A stretch of 64,000 nt of DNA from Sulfurihydrogenibium sp. YO3AOP1 (GCF_000020325.1 NC_010730.1:1013501-1077500), one strand, 5' to 3'; positions 15,709-25,119 are shown, counted from the first letter of the stretch. The notes: a model not told the origin generated them from the sequence alone. Numbers and translations are program-made.

Positions 15709-16074
15709 GTGAATCCATATGAAAGCTATTTAAAAACAGGCTTGGAAACAGCAAACCTTCCAAAGCTTATTTCTATGGGATATGAAAGGATTATATTAGA
15801 ACTAAAAGCTGCAATAGAAAGTATAAAAAATAATGATTTAAAATCAAAAATTAATCACATAAATAAAGCATTAGATATCCTTTTAACTTTAAAAACAGGT
15901 CTTGATATTGAAAAAGGTGGAGAGATAGCTCAGAATTTATATGAAATTTATAACTTTTGTGAGAAACAAATCATGCTTGGAAATTTAAAAAATGATGAAA
16001 ATACTTTAAATGAAGTTATTGATATTTTAAATACAGTTAGAGAAGGATGGGAGGAGTTATCATCAAAAGTTTAG
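15709..16074 (+). CDS. fliS: Flagellin export chaperone FliS
   Basis: Small helical protein that binds the flagellin C-terminus in the cytoplasm before export. The N-terminal NPYESYLKTGLETA matches the family's YxxYxxxxVxTA-type start, and LILELKAAIESI-like and LDI...NLYEIYNF helices follow. At 121 residues the length is typical. It starts with GTG after AAGGAG. Its end overlaps the next gene by 28 bases. Confidence 0.93.
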   Translation: MNPYESYLKTGLETANLPKLISMGYERIILELKAAIESIKNNDLKSKINHINKALDILLTLKTGLDIEKGGEIAQNLYEIYNFCEKQIMLGNLKNDENTLNEVIDILNTVREGWEELSSKV

Positions 16075-16364
16075 ACGATTTGTTAGCTGAATCTGAAAGG
16101 TTAGTCATTCTTCTTAATTCAAACGATTTTGATTCAAATATTTATAATTATTTGGAAAGTTTAATTAAAGACATTAATGATTTTTTAAGTCAAAATAGTA
16201 CATCACTTGTAAAACAGGAAAAAAAAATATCGCTACTGCAGGAGAAGGTAGACATAATATCAAATAGTTTGAGAGAAAAAATGGATTTAATTATAAATAA
16301 ATTAAACGATAAAAATAAAGAATTAGAATACTTGTATAATGCTAAGAAAATGTTGCTTGAATGA
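16047..16364 (+). CDS. Small helical protein, FliT-like flagellar chaperone candidate
   Basis: 105 residues, almost entirely predicted helix with heptad-like leucines (LLAESERLVILL; EKKISLLQEKVDIISNSL). No strong family motif is visible. The position directly after fliD-fliS, overlapping fliS, is that of fliT, the chaperone for FliD, so that role is inferred from context. The start is uncertain: the ATG used here is itself part of a GGGAGG ribosome-site-like stretch inside fliS, and no good alternative codon follows it. Confidence 0.6.
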   Translation: MGGVIIKSLDDLLAESERLVILLNSNDFDSNIYNYLESLIKDINDFLSQNSTSLVKQEKKISLLQEKVDIISNSLREKMDLIINKLNDKNKELEYLYNAKKMLLE

Positions 16365-16480
16365 TTGACGGTACCGGACTAAAGTCTTCAAGATGACAAA
16401 GAAAGTGAAAGAGCAAACATCGCACGTTAGTAGTTGCCTTATTTGCCTTTAAAAGCCGGCAAGAAGCCTCCACCTTTATA

Positions 16481-16643
16481 AGTGTTTTCCAAAATTTTTG
16501 TAAGCTTATCTTTTCTTATCATCCTGATGCTGTAAAGCCGAGGAATCTCTTCATTTAAAATTGAGTAAGAATGAGATTCTTCGCTTCGCTCAGAATGATA
16601 GACAAGGTAATACTTTTATCAAAAACTTTTTTAGAACAGTCTC
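16481..16643. repeat. MITE-like unit, first of two neighbours
   Basis: The left end GTGTTTTCCAAAATTTTTGTAAG and the right end TTTTTTAGAACAGTCT (inverted AGACTGTTCTAAAAAA) are related terminal inverted repeats. The interior holds a core with CATCCTGATGC...GAGGAATCTC and an inverted GAGATTCTTCGCTTCGCTCAGAATGA core. The stretch 16365-16480 before it holds only a weak core-like piece and no gene. Confidence 0.6.
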
Positions 16644-16677
16644 CTTTGATTTTCTCATCCGACATGATTAACAACAG

Positions 16678-16904
16678 AGACTGTTCCAAAATTTTTGCAA
16701 GTTTACCTTTTTGTCATCTTGATGATTTTAGCCCGAAGGATCTCATCTTTTGATTTTTTGAAATGACACTATTGGGTCGTTCTTTGTCATCCTGAGGCCG
16801 AAGGCCGAAGGATCTCATGTTCTAATGCGTTTAAAAGGAAGGAAACAAAAACAAAAGATTCTTCACCGGCCGCAGAATGACTGTGTAGATTTTTAGAACA
16901 GTCT
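16678..16904. repeat. MITE-like unit, second copy, best-preserved ends
   Basis: The left end AGACTGTTCCAAAATTT and the right end inverted AGACTGTTCTAAAAATC agree in the first nine bases and the AAAA block. The 227-base unit contains GTCATCTTGATG...CCCGAAGGATCTC, a GTCATCCTGAGGCCGAAGG-type core and a GATTCTTCACCGG...CAGAATGAC core. No coding capacity was seen. It ends 18 bases before the kdsB stop. Confidence 0.68.
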
Positions 16905-16922
16905 TGATTTATAACAAAATAT

Positions 16923-17663
16923 TTACCTTTCAATCTCTTTCTCTACCAAACTACAAAACTTTTCATAATCTTCTTTTGTATCAATGCCGACGGTATCCTT
17001 AGAAACTTTGGCAAGTTTTATTTTGTAGCCATTGTATAAAAATCTTAGCTGTTCTAACTTTTCTACTTCTTCTATTGGTGCAGGTTTGAGATTGTATGAA
17101 AAATCTATCAATGCTTTTTTATGATAGCCATAAATACCTAAGTGTTTTTTTGGAGTAAGTATTTTTAACATCTGATTAAAATCTAAATCTCTATAAAATG
17201 GAACTGGACTTCTTGAAAAGTAAATAGCAAAATCATCTTTATCGGAAATAACTTTGACTATGTTTGGATTTAAATAATCATCTTCTTTTTCTATCGGATA
17301 ATACAATGTTGCAACAGGAGAATTTTTTAACAGATCAAACAGTTTGACAATATCTCTTGGCTCAATTAATGGCTCGTCTCCTTGAACGTTGACTATATAG
17401 TCTAAATCTTTATCTTTTACTGCGTAAGCTATCCTGTCTGAGCCACTTTTTAGGTCAGATGGTGTAAGAATAATTTCAATTGGATAATCTTTTAAAATTT
17501 CTACAAATTCTTGACTATCGCAGGCAACTATTACAGGAATGTCCGTTTTAAGACAGTTTTCAACAGTCCAGGCAATTATAGGCTTTCCATTTACTGGCAA
17601 AAGTAGCTTATCTTTTAATCTTGTAGAACCTTTCCTTGCCGGTATAACGATGGCTTTTCTCAT
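16923..17663 (-). CDS. kdsB: 3-deoxy-manno-octulosonate cytidylyltransferase (CMP-KDO synthetase)
   Basis: Activates KDO with CTP for lipopolysaccharide inner core synthesis. The N-terminal AIVIPARKGSTRLKDK is the nucleotide-binding loop, and VNVQGDEPLIEP and SRSPVPF are family motifs. The 246 residues are the usual length. It is the last gene of a minus-strand operon and begins just after the stop of the GH57 glucanotransferase gene. The enzyme implies an LPS-bearing outer membrane. Confidence 0.95.
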   Translation of the reverse strand: MRKAIVIPARKGSTRLKDKLLLPVNGKPIIAWTVENCLKTDIPVIVACDSQEFVEILKDYPIEIILTPSDLKSGSDRIAYAVKDKDLDYIVNVQGDEPLIEPRDIVKLFDLLKNSPVATLYYPIEKEDDYLNPNIVKVISDKDDFAIYFSRSPVPFYRDLDFNQMLKILTPKKHLGIYGYHKKALIDFSYNLKPAPIEEVEKLEQLRFLYNGYKIKLAKVSKDTVGIDTKEDYEKFCSLVEKEIER

Positions 17664-17664
17664 T

Positions 17665-19683
17665 TTACAATACAGATAATTTAAACTTTATGTATAGATC
17701 TTTTTGAAAATCTGTTAAAAATCCAATTGTTAAGCCTTGGTTTGTAATATCAACACCTTTTTCCGATTGGCTGATTGTGTTGATTGGATAGCTAAAAATA
17801 TCACAATCCTTTACAGATTCTAAAACTATGGTTTTATTTGTAAACTCATCAAATATAGAAAATTTATTGCTTTTTCCATGATAGATTGGTTGTCTGAGCC
17901 TTTCTTCTAAATTGGCAAAATGGAAGTTAAATTCTAATAAGTATTTTAAAGGCTTTTCGTATTTTGTTGTAAGGTTTACAATATATTCTAATACAGTGCC
18001 TTTAATAAAGTATTTTTTAATAAGAGTTGAATCATATTTTTTGTCTAAGTAAATACCACCTTCTCGTTTAAAAATGATTTCTTCATTTATATATTCAATA
18101 TTAAATGACTGGTTTGCAAAATCTGAAAACTCTCTAAAATTACACCTATAAAAACTGTCCAAATTAAAGCTCTCATCTGTAACATGGTCTATAAATGAGT
18201 TTTTGTTATACCAATCGTAAATAAGTAAATCTTTTGATTTTTCTGGGTCTATCGTCGTTTGTATCTCGTGAATTGTTGAGATACCCTCATCGTCATGATT
18301 GTTTGATTGATTTGTTTGAAGTAGCTTATAGTGATATCCTTCTTTTCTTCTTGTTAGTGTGTTTTGAAAGTTAAACTCTTTATCTTTAATTGAAAGTTCT
18401 ATTAGTTGACCTGCTTCTTTGCTATCAAAAATTAATATCAAATTATCTGTATGAACTTTTACCTCTTCGTATCCATCGTAATTTATATCTTTAACTTCAA
18501 CTTTTTTATGCTTTTTTGTTATTTTTTCAATCTCTTTTTCTGCTTTTATGATAAATCTGTAAGCGTTATTTCTTAAGTTTGGAAGGTAAAGACCGCCAAA
18601 AATTCCATGCCATAAAACATCATTACATTGAGATTTTAAAAGATTGTCTAAAAAAGTTTGATTTTTCTTATAATCTCTGTAAGAGATTGATAAATCTAAA
18701 AATCTTTTATGTATCCTGTTTGATTCTGGATACTTTACCAAAAAGTTGTGCCATATGTTGCCTTTTACAAACTTTTCAAACTCTTGACTCATGTTGTTTT
18801 TTTCTAAAAATTCTTTTAATCTTTCAAACTCTTCAAAATCTTCTGCAAATAAACTCCATTCTCCCATTTCATGGTATGAAGTGATAGGAAGGTAAGCTAT
18901 TCCAAGTGGTTTTTGATTTTCTGAATATTCTTGGTAGTGGATAAATTCAATGTTCTTTGAATTTGAAATTTCGCTTAAAAAGTTTTCTAACCAACCTTGC
19001 TGATAAACCCACTGGTAAGTTTTTGGCCAAATTCCAAACTTTTCTCCATCGTCAAAAATTATTCCTGCTGGATTTTCAATATTTGGCAAAGTATACAGAT
19101 ATTCTTTTATTTTATCAACTGTTTTAAACGGAATTAAATATCTAAGATTTTTATTTATTGGAAAAAGCTTTACTTTGTAGCCGTTTGACTCTGTAATGTA
19201 ATATCCATAAAGATTTTCTTTTTTAAATCCTGCTGATAAGAAATGATAATCATCTACAATCACATACTCAATTCCAAGATTTGTAATATCTGGTATGATG
19301 CCACTGTCCCAAACCCTTTCTGTAAGCCATAATCCTTTTGGTGTCTGGTCAAAGTTTTCTTTGATAAATTTATTTAACTTCTCAATTTGATATTTTCTAT
19401 CATCTGATGGGATGGCTGCAAGGATTGGCTCGTAGTATCCACCACTGAAAAATTCTATCTGACCGTTAAGTGCTAAATCTTGAAGAAGTTTGAACGTTTC
19501 TTTACTATAATTTTTTATATACTCTAAAAGCCATCCTGAGTAGTGAACTGCAAACTTAAATTTTGGATATTTTTTAGCTGTTTTTAAAAAAGGTTTATAA
19601 GCCTTTTCTATAGCTTCATCGACTACTTCATAAAAGTTTTCAACCGGTTGATGACAGTGTATTCCAAATAGTAATTTAATCAT
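17665..19683 (-). CDS. GH57 4-alpha-glucanotransferase-type enzyme
   Basis: Retaining GH57 enzyme acting on alpha-1,4-glucans, resembling the Thermococcus litoralis 4-alpha-glucanotransferase. The barrel starts at once with LLFGIHCHQP. The nucleophile motif WLTERVW gives Glu122 and the acid/base region IIFDDGEKFGIWP gives Asp211/212. The C-terminal 350 residues form the beta-sandwich domains of this subfamily. The start was set at the ATG four bases from the preceding stop, because the fold begins there; an in-frame ATG 24 bases upstream lies inside the previous gene. It probably remodels glycogen or maltodextrins together with the neighbouring GH57 protein. Confidence 0.88.
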   Translation of the reverse strand: MIKLLFGIHCHQPVENFYEVVDEAIEKAYKPFLKTAKKYPKFKFAVHYSGWLLEYIKNYSKETFKLLQDLALNGQIEFFSGGYYEPILAAIPSDDRKYQIEKLNKFIKENFDQTPKGLWLTERVWDSGIIPDITNLGIEYVIVDDYHFLSAGFKKENLYGYYITESNGYKVKLFPINKNLRYLIPFKTVDKIKEYLYTLPNIENPAGIIFDDGEKFGIWPKTYQWVYQQGWLENFLSEISNSKNIEFIHYQEYSENQKPLGIAYLPITSYHEMGEWSLFAEDFEEFERLKEFLEKNNMSQEFEKFVKGNIWHNFLVKYPESNRIHKRFLDLSISYRDYKKNQTFLDNLLKSQCNDVLWHGIFGGLYLPNLRNNAYRFIIKAEKEIEKITKKHKKVEVKDINYDGYEEVKVHTDNLILIFDSKEAGQLIELSIKDKEFNFQNTLTRRKEGYHYKLLQTNQSNNHDDEGISTIHEIQTTIDPEKSKDLLIYDWYNKNSFIDHVTDESFNLDSFYRCNFREFSDFANQSFNIEYINEEIIFKREGGIYLDKKYDSTLIKKYFIKGTVLEYIVNLTTKYEKPLKYLLEFNFHFANLEERLRQPIYHGKSNKFSIFDEFTNKTIVLESVKDCDIFSYPINTISQSEKGVDITNQGLTIGFLTDFQKDLYIKFKLSVL

Positions 19684-19684
19684 C

Positions 19685-21709
19685 TTACACCATCCAATCA
19701 TAATCAAAATTTTCTGATATATCTAACATAATTATACTGTAAACAGGCAGCTTCTGTAAAAGCCGAGAATCTTTCAAGATTTCTATATAAAACTCAAACT
19801 TTTTCTCGTTTAAAAGATTTAAAGGTATTTTAATTTCAATTATTTTTTCGCATGCAGCTTCAACGCCGTTTTCATCTGTATACTTTTCATTTGAAATCGG
19901 GATGGAAAATGAAATTTCTTTATCTGTGATGAAATTTAGTCTTAATATATCATTTTTTATCTGATTAACACTGCCATCAAATCTAAGATAAAAGTTTTCT
20001 TTATCATAGCCATAGTAAAGTTTATTTAATAAAATCTCTGTGTTCATAGATGATAAATCAAAGGTTAGGTCTATCTCTCCTGAAAACAACCATTCAAAAT
20101 AGTTTGTAATCTTTCCATCAATTGTCGGTGTGATGTAGTTTTTCGGCTTTTTTATAATAGGTTGTTTGAATGTTTGTTTTATAGGTTTGCTTAGCTTAGC
20201 CGGTGGCTTTTTACCAAGAACATCATAAACTTTCATTAGATTAGACCTAAATAAAAGGTCAAATTTGTCTGCGTAGATGGTAAAATGGTCATCTCCATAC
20301 CACCAAAACCAATCGCTCCCTTCTGCTATGTAGATATATTCTATTGCCTTTTTATATAAATCATTTTCTTTTTCTGATTCTAAAAAGTTTCTTGTTTCTG
20401 ATAGGTACTCCCATGCTGTGTTTTTCTCCGGGTGTCCTACCCATGTTGTAAAATTTCCGTATATCCAACTACCGGCTTTTATTGATTCTAAATTTTCAAT
20501 TTCTACATTTTTCTCTAAGACTTCTGAAAATGTAATACATTCTATCCACTTTTGGTGGGAAATTTCAAAGTACAATCTATTGAAGAAATCTTTACCATTG
20601 TTTTTATAAAACTCCCAAGCATTTTCTCCATCAAGAATCACACTTACAACTTGACAGTGCTGAGAAGAATTATAGATTGACCTTAAATGAGATATAAAAT
20701 CATCCACCGCATTTTTTTCGTTCATGTTTTGATATCTAAATCCTATGCTATCACTTAAATATTTATCTCTAAAAAAAATGTAAATATCTTTATACTTGTA
20801 AATTTTATACTTATCTCTTTTTCCTGCCACGTTGTAAAGCACATCTTCATCTGTTGCTGTCCATTTTATTTTATGCTCTATAAATAAATCTAATGTTTGA
20901 TTTGATAAAGAACCTTCGGCCGGCCAAAGTCCATTTGGTTTTTTATCAAAAATACTTTGATACTCATCTAAAGCTGCGTTGAGGTGATAAACTGCATCTT
21001 CTTTAAAGTTTGCTGTAATCTTAGGTAGAGAGATGTCAGGTTTAGATTCTTTGGCTGATTCTATGTTTAAAAGTAAAGGTAAGATTGGATGGTAATACGG
21101 CGTTGTGGTAATCTCAATCTTTCCTTCGCTTTCGAGTTTTTTGTAATATGGAATGATTTCTTTTAAAAAGTCTAATAGAACATTTGTAAGCTTTTCTTTT
21201 TCTGCTTGAGTAAAATTTTTTCCTTTTTCTAAAAGAGTTTTTATATAATGATTATTTTCTCTAAGATAATTACCTGTCCAAGATAGCAAAAAAAGAACTT
21301 GCAAATCTAAAAAATCTTGATTGGTTAAGTTTTGAGTAGTCATATACTTTTGATGAATCTGAAAGTATCTTGGAATTGGCTTTATCATAGTGGTAAGATT
21401 TGTATTGAAAAGTATTGTTAGAAGATAATCTTTTTCAGTATTAGAAATCTTATTTGCATCCTTCTTCAATAAGTTTAAGAATTTACAGCTTGAAGGATTT
21501 TCTGAATATATTTGAAGTTGTTTTATTAAAGAAGGAACTAAGTTAAACGTTGCTTTTATTTTTTTGTATCTTGAAACAAGCCATGGCATTTCGTAGTAGT
21601 CTTTTATTGCGTGTAAAAACACCCATGGCATTTCAAATTCTTGGGTAAATGGGTCTATATACCAAGGTTGGTGCATATGCCATAAAAAACAGAGGTATAG
21701 TTTTTTCAT
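19685..21709 (-). CDS. GH57 glycoside hydrolase (alpha-amylase/amylopullulanase type)
   Basis: The N-terminal LCFLWHMHQPWY is the GH57 entry motif. The probable nucleophile lies in LWPAEGS and the acid/base in VILDGENAWE; WFWWYGDDH near residue 470 is another conserved segment. A beta-rich C-terminal extension of about 170 residues follows. It lacks a signal peptide, so it should act on intracellular alpha-glucan. The start ATG overlaps the stop of the upstream Rpn gene by four bases. Substrate (amylase versus branching or debranching) cannot be decided from the sequence. Confidence 0.85.
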   Translation of the reverse strand: MKKLYLCFLWHMHQPWYIDPFTQEFEMPWVFLHAIKDYYEMPWLVSRYKKIKATFNLVPSLIKQLQIYSENPSSCKFLNLLKKDANKISNTEKDYLLTILFNTNLTTMIKPIPRYFQIHQKYMTTQNLTNQDFLDLQVLFLLSWTGNYLRENNHYIKTLLEKGKNFTQAEKEKLTNVLLDFLKEIIPYYKKLESEGKIEITTTPYYHPILPLLLNIESAKESKPDISLPKITANFKEDAVYHLNAALDEYQSIFDKKPNGLWPAEGSLSNQTLDLFIEHKIKWTATDEDVLYNVAGKRDKYKIYKYKDIYIFFRDKYLSDSIGFRYQNMNEKNAVDDFISHLRSIYNSSQHCQVVSVILDGENAWEFYKNNGKDFFNRLYFEISHQKWIECITFSEVLEKNVEIENLESIKAGSWIYGNFTTWVGHPEKNTAWEYLSETRNFLESEKENDLYKKAIEYIYIAEGSDWFWWYGDDHFTIYADKFDLLFRSNLMKVYDVLGKKPPAKLSKPIKQTFKQPIIKKPKNYITPTIDGKITNYFEWLFSGEIDLTFDLSSMNTEILLNKLYYGYDKENFYLRFDGSVNQIKNDILRLNFITDKEISFSIPISNEKYTDENGVEAACEKIIEIKIPLNLLNEKKFEFYIEILKDSRLLQKLPVYSIIMLDISENFDYDWMV

Positions 21710-21939
21710 TTAATATTTTCTAACTCCTCAATACTTTTAGCTAAAGCTACTTTTGTAAAAATTTTGTCTAACTCTTCTATCTCTTTACACTGTTTTATTA
21801 TTTTTTCTAAACTCTCTGGAATAACTCCAAATTTTAGTTGAGTTAATTTTATTAAATCTTCCATTTTAGCTTCTAATTTACCTTCCAATTTTCCTTCTAA
21901 TTTTCCTTCCATTTTCCATTTTTCTGTTAAAGTCATCAT
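21706..21939 (-). CDS. Possible intragenic small protein, C-terminal part of the Rpn gene
   Basis: GGAGGTGA at 21947-21954 precedes two consecutive in-frame ATG codons by seven bases, giving a 77-residue product with the GKLE repeats and the helical tail. E. coli Rpn genes are known to make such a short C-terminal protein that inhibits the full-length toxin. Caution: the Gly-Gly-Asp codons would by themselves create this ribosome-site-like string. Expression is inferred only. Confidence 0.45.
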   Translation of the reverse strand: MMTLTEKWKMEGKLEGKLEGKLEAKMEDLIKLTQLKFGVIPESLEKIIKQCKEIEELDKIFTKVALAKSIEELENIK

Positions 21940-22629
21940 TTTTTCATCACCTCCGGCTACTTCTTTTAAAACTTCTTCTACTTTTTCAATATCCTTTTTT
22001 ACTAATACAATGTAGTCAAAAGCTAAATACAGACAATCTGATTTATATTCAATCATTAACTTAAAAATCGGTTTAAAGTTTTGGATATCCTTAAAGATAT
22101 GCTTCATAACAAGTAATGCTGAAATTGTGCATACATCTTGATATAGTCTGTTTTTCAAATCTTCATCTGATATTTGATTTAAATCTATAAGCAGGTAGTT
22201 TAACTTCAAGCTGTATTTTTCTAAATTTTTACTGCTTAAAACAGGCAGACTTGTAGATATATTCCATTTTCTTTCTCCGTGATAGAAAACTATGTTAATG
22301 ATTGGTGGGTAGTATTGTTTTTCTTTTGCTGTTTCTTGCCATATTACTGCGTTGTAGTGCAATAATTGAGATGGTAAGTCATAATCTATGTAAGATTTAT
22401 GCTCAAAAATCAGTCTAATAAATGCTTCTTGGTCTTTAACTTTACATGTGTATAACAAATCAAGCATAAACTTTTTAGATTTTTTAGAAAATTTTTCTGT
22501 GTTTACTATGTTAAGCTGCTGTACTTCTTCTGCTAAATCTGGAGCAAATATATCTAAAACAGTTTTCACGCTTTTTGGATTGGAAAATATTTGCTTAAAA
22601 AACCAATCATGTGGCTGGATATTTTCCAT
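21706..22629 (-). CDS. Rpn-family PD-(D/E)XK nuclease (transposase_31/PDDEXK_2-like)
   Basis: The N-terminal QPHDWFFKQIFSNP and the catalytic pattern Asp57 (MLDLLY), Glu77-x-Lys79 (FEHKS) mark the recombination-promoting nuclease family. The C-terminus has a short repeated GKLE motif (residues about 241-255) and a helical tail. About half of its residues match the paralogue at 56559-57497. It sits in the middle of a tight operon: three bases after the nucleotidyltransferase gene and overlapping the GH57 gene by ATGA. An internal GGAGGTGA and an in-frame Met-Met at codon 231 could start a short second product. Family members have been linked to DNA cleavage and phage defence. Confidence 0.88.
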   Translation of the reverse strand: MENIQPHDWFFKQIFSNPKSVKTVLDIFAPDLAEEVQQLNIVNTEKFSKKSKKFMLDLLYTCKVKDQEAFIRLIFEHKSYIDYDLPSQLLHYNAVIWQETAKEKQYYPPIINIVFYHGERKWNISTSLPVLSSKNLEKYSLKLNYLLIDLNQISDEDLKNRLYQDVCTISALLVMKHIFKDIQNFKPIFKLMIEYKSDCLYLAFDYIVLVKKDIEKVEEVLKEVAGGDEKMMTLTEKWKMEGKLEGKLEGKLEAKMEDLIKLTQLKFGVIPESLEKIIKQCKEIEELDKIFTKVALAKSIEELENIK

Positions 22630-22632
22630 TTT

Positions 22633-25119
22633 CTATTCCATCCATTTGTTTATCTTGTCGATATACTCATTTAAAACAGCTTTTGCTTTCTCTTCTTTGT
22701 CAGAATTGACATATAGATGTAAACTATCTGCATACTGGTCTGGAAGCATTAATATCCAAGTTTTCTTATCTATAAAGATTTTAACACCATCAACAAAAGA
22801 TGCATCTTTTCCTATCGCTTCTTCTGTGAATTTTCTCATCATCTTTCCTTTTAGATTAATAGGACAAGATACAACTTTATGCTCAAAATAATGGTTTGGA
22901 ATAATTTTCTGTATATCTGATATTTTTTGTTTTGTCTTGCTTAACATCTCAAGAATTTTAATAGATGCAAACATACCATCAAAGCTATAAGACATTTCTG
23001 TAAATGTATAATTTCCTTCAAGATTTCCAAAGAAGTAATAATCTTTTAAAAAGTTAGATTTTAGACCGATAGTTTTACCCCTTTCTACGATTATATTTTC
23101 AAACATCTCATCCATAACTTCAGGAACGTAGACAGGTAAGTAAACTTTAACTTGTCTATTGACTGTTTTATCTATCAAATAGAGTATTATCAAAATAGCT
23201 GTTTCATTGTCTAAAATTTCACCATTATCTGATATGATTACTACTCTTTGACCGTTTGGATACATTACAAATCCTATATCAGCAGATAATACATTGACCA
23301 TTTTCGAGATTTCTTCAGCGGATTTTTTATGAAGAGTTGAGATTTGAGACAATTTTTTCTCATCAAAATAAGCATTTAGAATAATGTTTTCTATTCCGAT
23401 TGTATTTACTATATCTGGATATATAATGGAAGTAGAACCATTTAGCAGGTCTGTAATGATTTTAAATTTATGACTTTTAATGCTCTCTTGGTCTATCAAT
23501 GATAAAAATTTTTCTTTGTAGGATTTTAATGGCAGTGGTTCATCTTTGATTTCTCCTATTTCATTATAATTTACTCTTCTAAAACTTTCTCTAAAGAATA
23601 TTCTTTCTATGAATTTTTCTGTATTTGTGTCTATCAAAAGCCCGTCGTTGTCGTAGAATAAAATCTCTGTGATTGTTGGATTTTCTGGAGATTGTCTGAA
23701 ATGTACTCCACCGATCGCATCGGTATTTGATAGTAAAAATCTCATAACTGGAAGTGGCATAAGTTTTAAATCTATAACGTTTAAACCTGAACCAAGCAGT
23801 CCACCAAGGAAAGACCTTTTTAACATTCTTGAAGCCCTATGATAATCTCTTGACATTAAAATTGTCTTTCCAAGTGGTAATATAGACCCAAAGCTTGCAG
23901 CAAGCTTGGCTGCCATTTCATTAGAAAGCTCAATATTGGTTCTTCCGGAGACTTTACCACCTTCAAACAATGAAGATTTCCATTTATCACCCCAAATAAG
24001 ATTGCTACTAATAATAGCGCCTTCTTCAATGAGTTTGTTTGGCCAAATAATAACATCTTTCTCAAATGCTACATTATCTTTTATCTCACAACCTTCTGCT
24101 ATGATGACTCCATGCTCGGCTCTTACATTGTTTTCTATAATGTTATTATTACAGATAACAGAGTTTAAAAATTTGCAGTTACTGCCAATTTTAACATCCC
24201 ACCATAAAACACTGTCTTTAATGTATGTATTTTTTCCTATATGACAGTTTTTGCCAACGACTACATTTTCAAGTATGATATTTTCTTCTAATTTTACATT
24301 TTCATCTAATACAACTTTACCAACGATTTCTAAACTTGCCGGTAAATCTTTTGTTTTTGTATATAAAACACCGGATGGATAAACGAGTTTTTCGCCTTCA
24401 AAATCTATCTTTACCTTTTCTTTTAAAATATCTTTATTTACTTCTCTATAACTCTCCGGATTTCCAACATCTCTCCAATAGCCTTTCGCATTATATCCGT
24501 AAAGTGTGATTCCTTCTTTCATAAGCTTAGGAAATAGGTCTTTACTAAAATCAAACGGAATATTATCCGGAATATAATCTAATATCTCTGGTTCAATTAC
24601 ATAAATACCGGTGTTTATCGTGTCGCTAAAAACCTCTCCCCATCCTGGCTTTTCTAAAAATCTAAGAATTTTTCCATCTTTATCTGTAATTACTACTCCA
24701 AACTGCAGCGGGTCTTCAACAGATGTTAAAGTGATTGTTAATTTAGAGTTAACAGCATCATGAAATCCGATTATTTCTTTAAAATCAAAATCTGTAACTA
24801 AATCCCCACTTACTACGATAAACCTTTCATCAAGATACTTTTGGGCTTTTTTTACAGCCCCAGCTGTTCCGTAATCATCATCCGGCAGCACATAGTTTAT
24901 TTTAATTCCAAAGTCAGAGCCATCTTTAAAGTAGTTCTGGATAACTTCTGGCTTAAAGTATAATAAGACAACGATTTCAGTGATGCCAACAGATTTGAGT
25001 TTTTTGATAATATGCTCCATCATTGGTTTGTTAAGGATTGGAAGCATCGGTTTTGGAATGCTGTTTGTTAATGGTTGTATTCTTGTACCAAATCCACCTG
25101 CCATAACAACTGCTTTCAT
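22633..25119 (-). CDS. Fused sugar-nucleotidyltransferase / phosphomannomutase-like protein
   Basis: Residues 1-230 are a nucleotidyltransferase of the mannose-1-phosphate guanylyltransferase/glucose-1-phosphate type (MAGGFGTRIQPLT, SGDLVTDF, EKPGWGEVF, NTGIY). Residues 250-375 are left-handed beta-helix hexapeptides. Residues about 390-828 resemble a phosphohexomutase, but the usual phosphoserine loop (TASHNP) reads FRQSPENP at 474-481, so the mutase activity is doubtful. It heads the minus-strand operon that continues with Rpn, two GH57 enzymes and kdsB. It likely supplies an activated hexose for alpha-glucan or surface polysaccharide. The exact substrate is not determinable here. Confidence 0.85.
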   Translation of the reverse strand: MKAVVMAGGFGTRIQPLTNSIPKPMLPILNKPMMEHIIKKLKSVGITEIVVLLYFKPEVIQNYFKDGSDFGIKINYVLPDDDYGTAGAVKKAQKYLDERFIVVSGDLVTDFDFKEIIGFHDAVNSKLTITLTSVEDPLQFGVVITDKDGKILRFLEKPGWGEVFSDTINTGIYVIEPEILDYIPDNIPFDFSKDLFPKLMKEGITLYGYNAKGYWRDVGNPESYREVNKDILKEKVKIDFEGEKLVYPSGVLYTKTKDLPASLEIVGKVVLDENVKLEENIILENVVVGKNCHIGKNTYIKDSVLWWDVKIGSNCKFLNSVICNNNIIENNVRAEHGVIIAEGCEIKDNVAFEKDVIIWPNKLIEEGAIISSNLIWGDKWKSSLFEGGKVSGRTNIELSNEMAAKLAASFGSILPLGKTILMSRDYHRASRMLKRSFLGGLLGSGLNVIDLKLMPLPVMRFLLSNTDAIGGVHFRQSPENPTITEILFYDNDGLLIDTNTEKFIERIFFRESFRRVNYNEIGEIKDEPLPLKSYKEKFLSLIDQESIKSHKFKIITDLLNGSTSIIYPDIVNTIGIENIILNAYFDEKKLSQISTLHKKSAEEISKMVNVLSADIGFVMYPNGQRVVIISDNGEILDNETAILIILYLIDKTVNRQVKVYLPVYVPEVMDEMFENIIVERGKTIGLKSNFLKDYYFFGNLEGNYTFTEMSYSFDGMFASIKILEMLSKTKQKISDIQKIIPNHYFEHKVVSCPINLKGKMMRKFTEEAIGKDASFVDGVKIFIDKKTWILMLPDQYADSLHLYVNSDKEEKAKAVLNEYIDKINKWME

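Noticed and set aside
16365-16922. CRISPR array, because of regularly returning repeats
   Set aside because: The repeats are imperfect, in both orientations and unevenly spaced, and no cas genes are present anywhere in the window.
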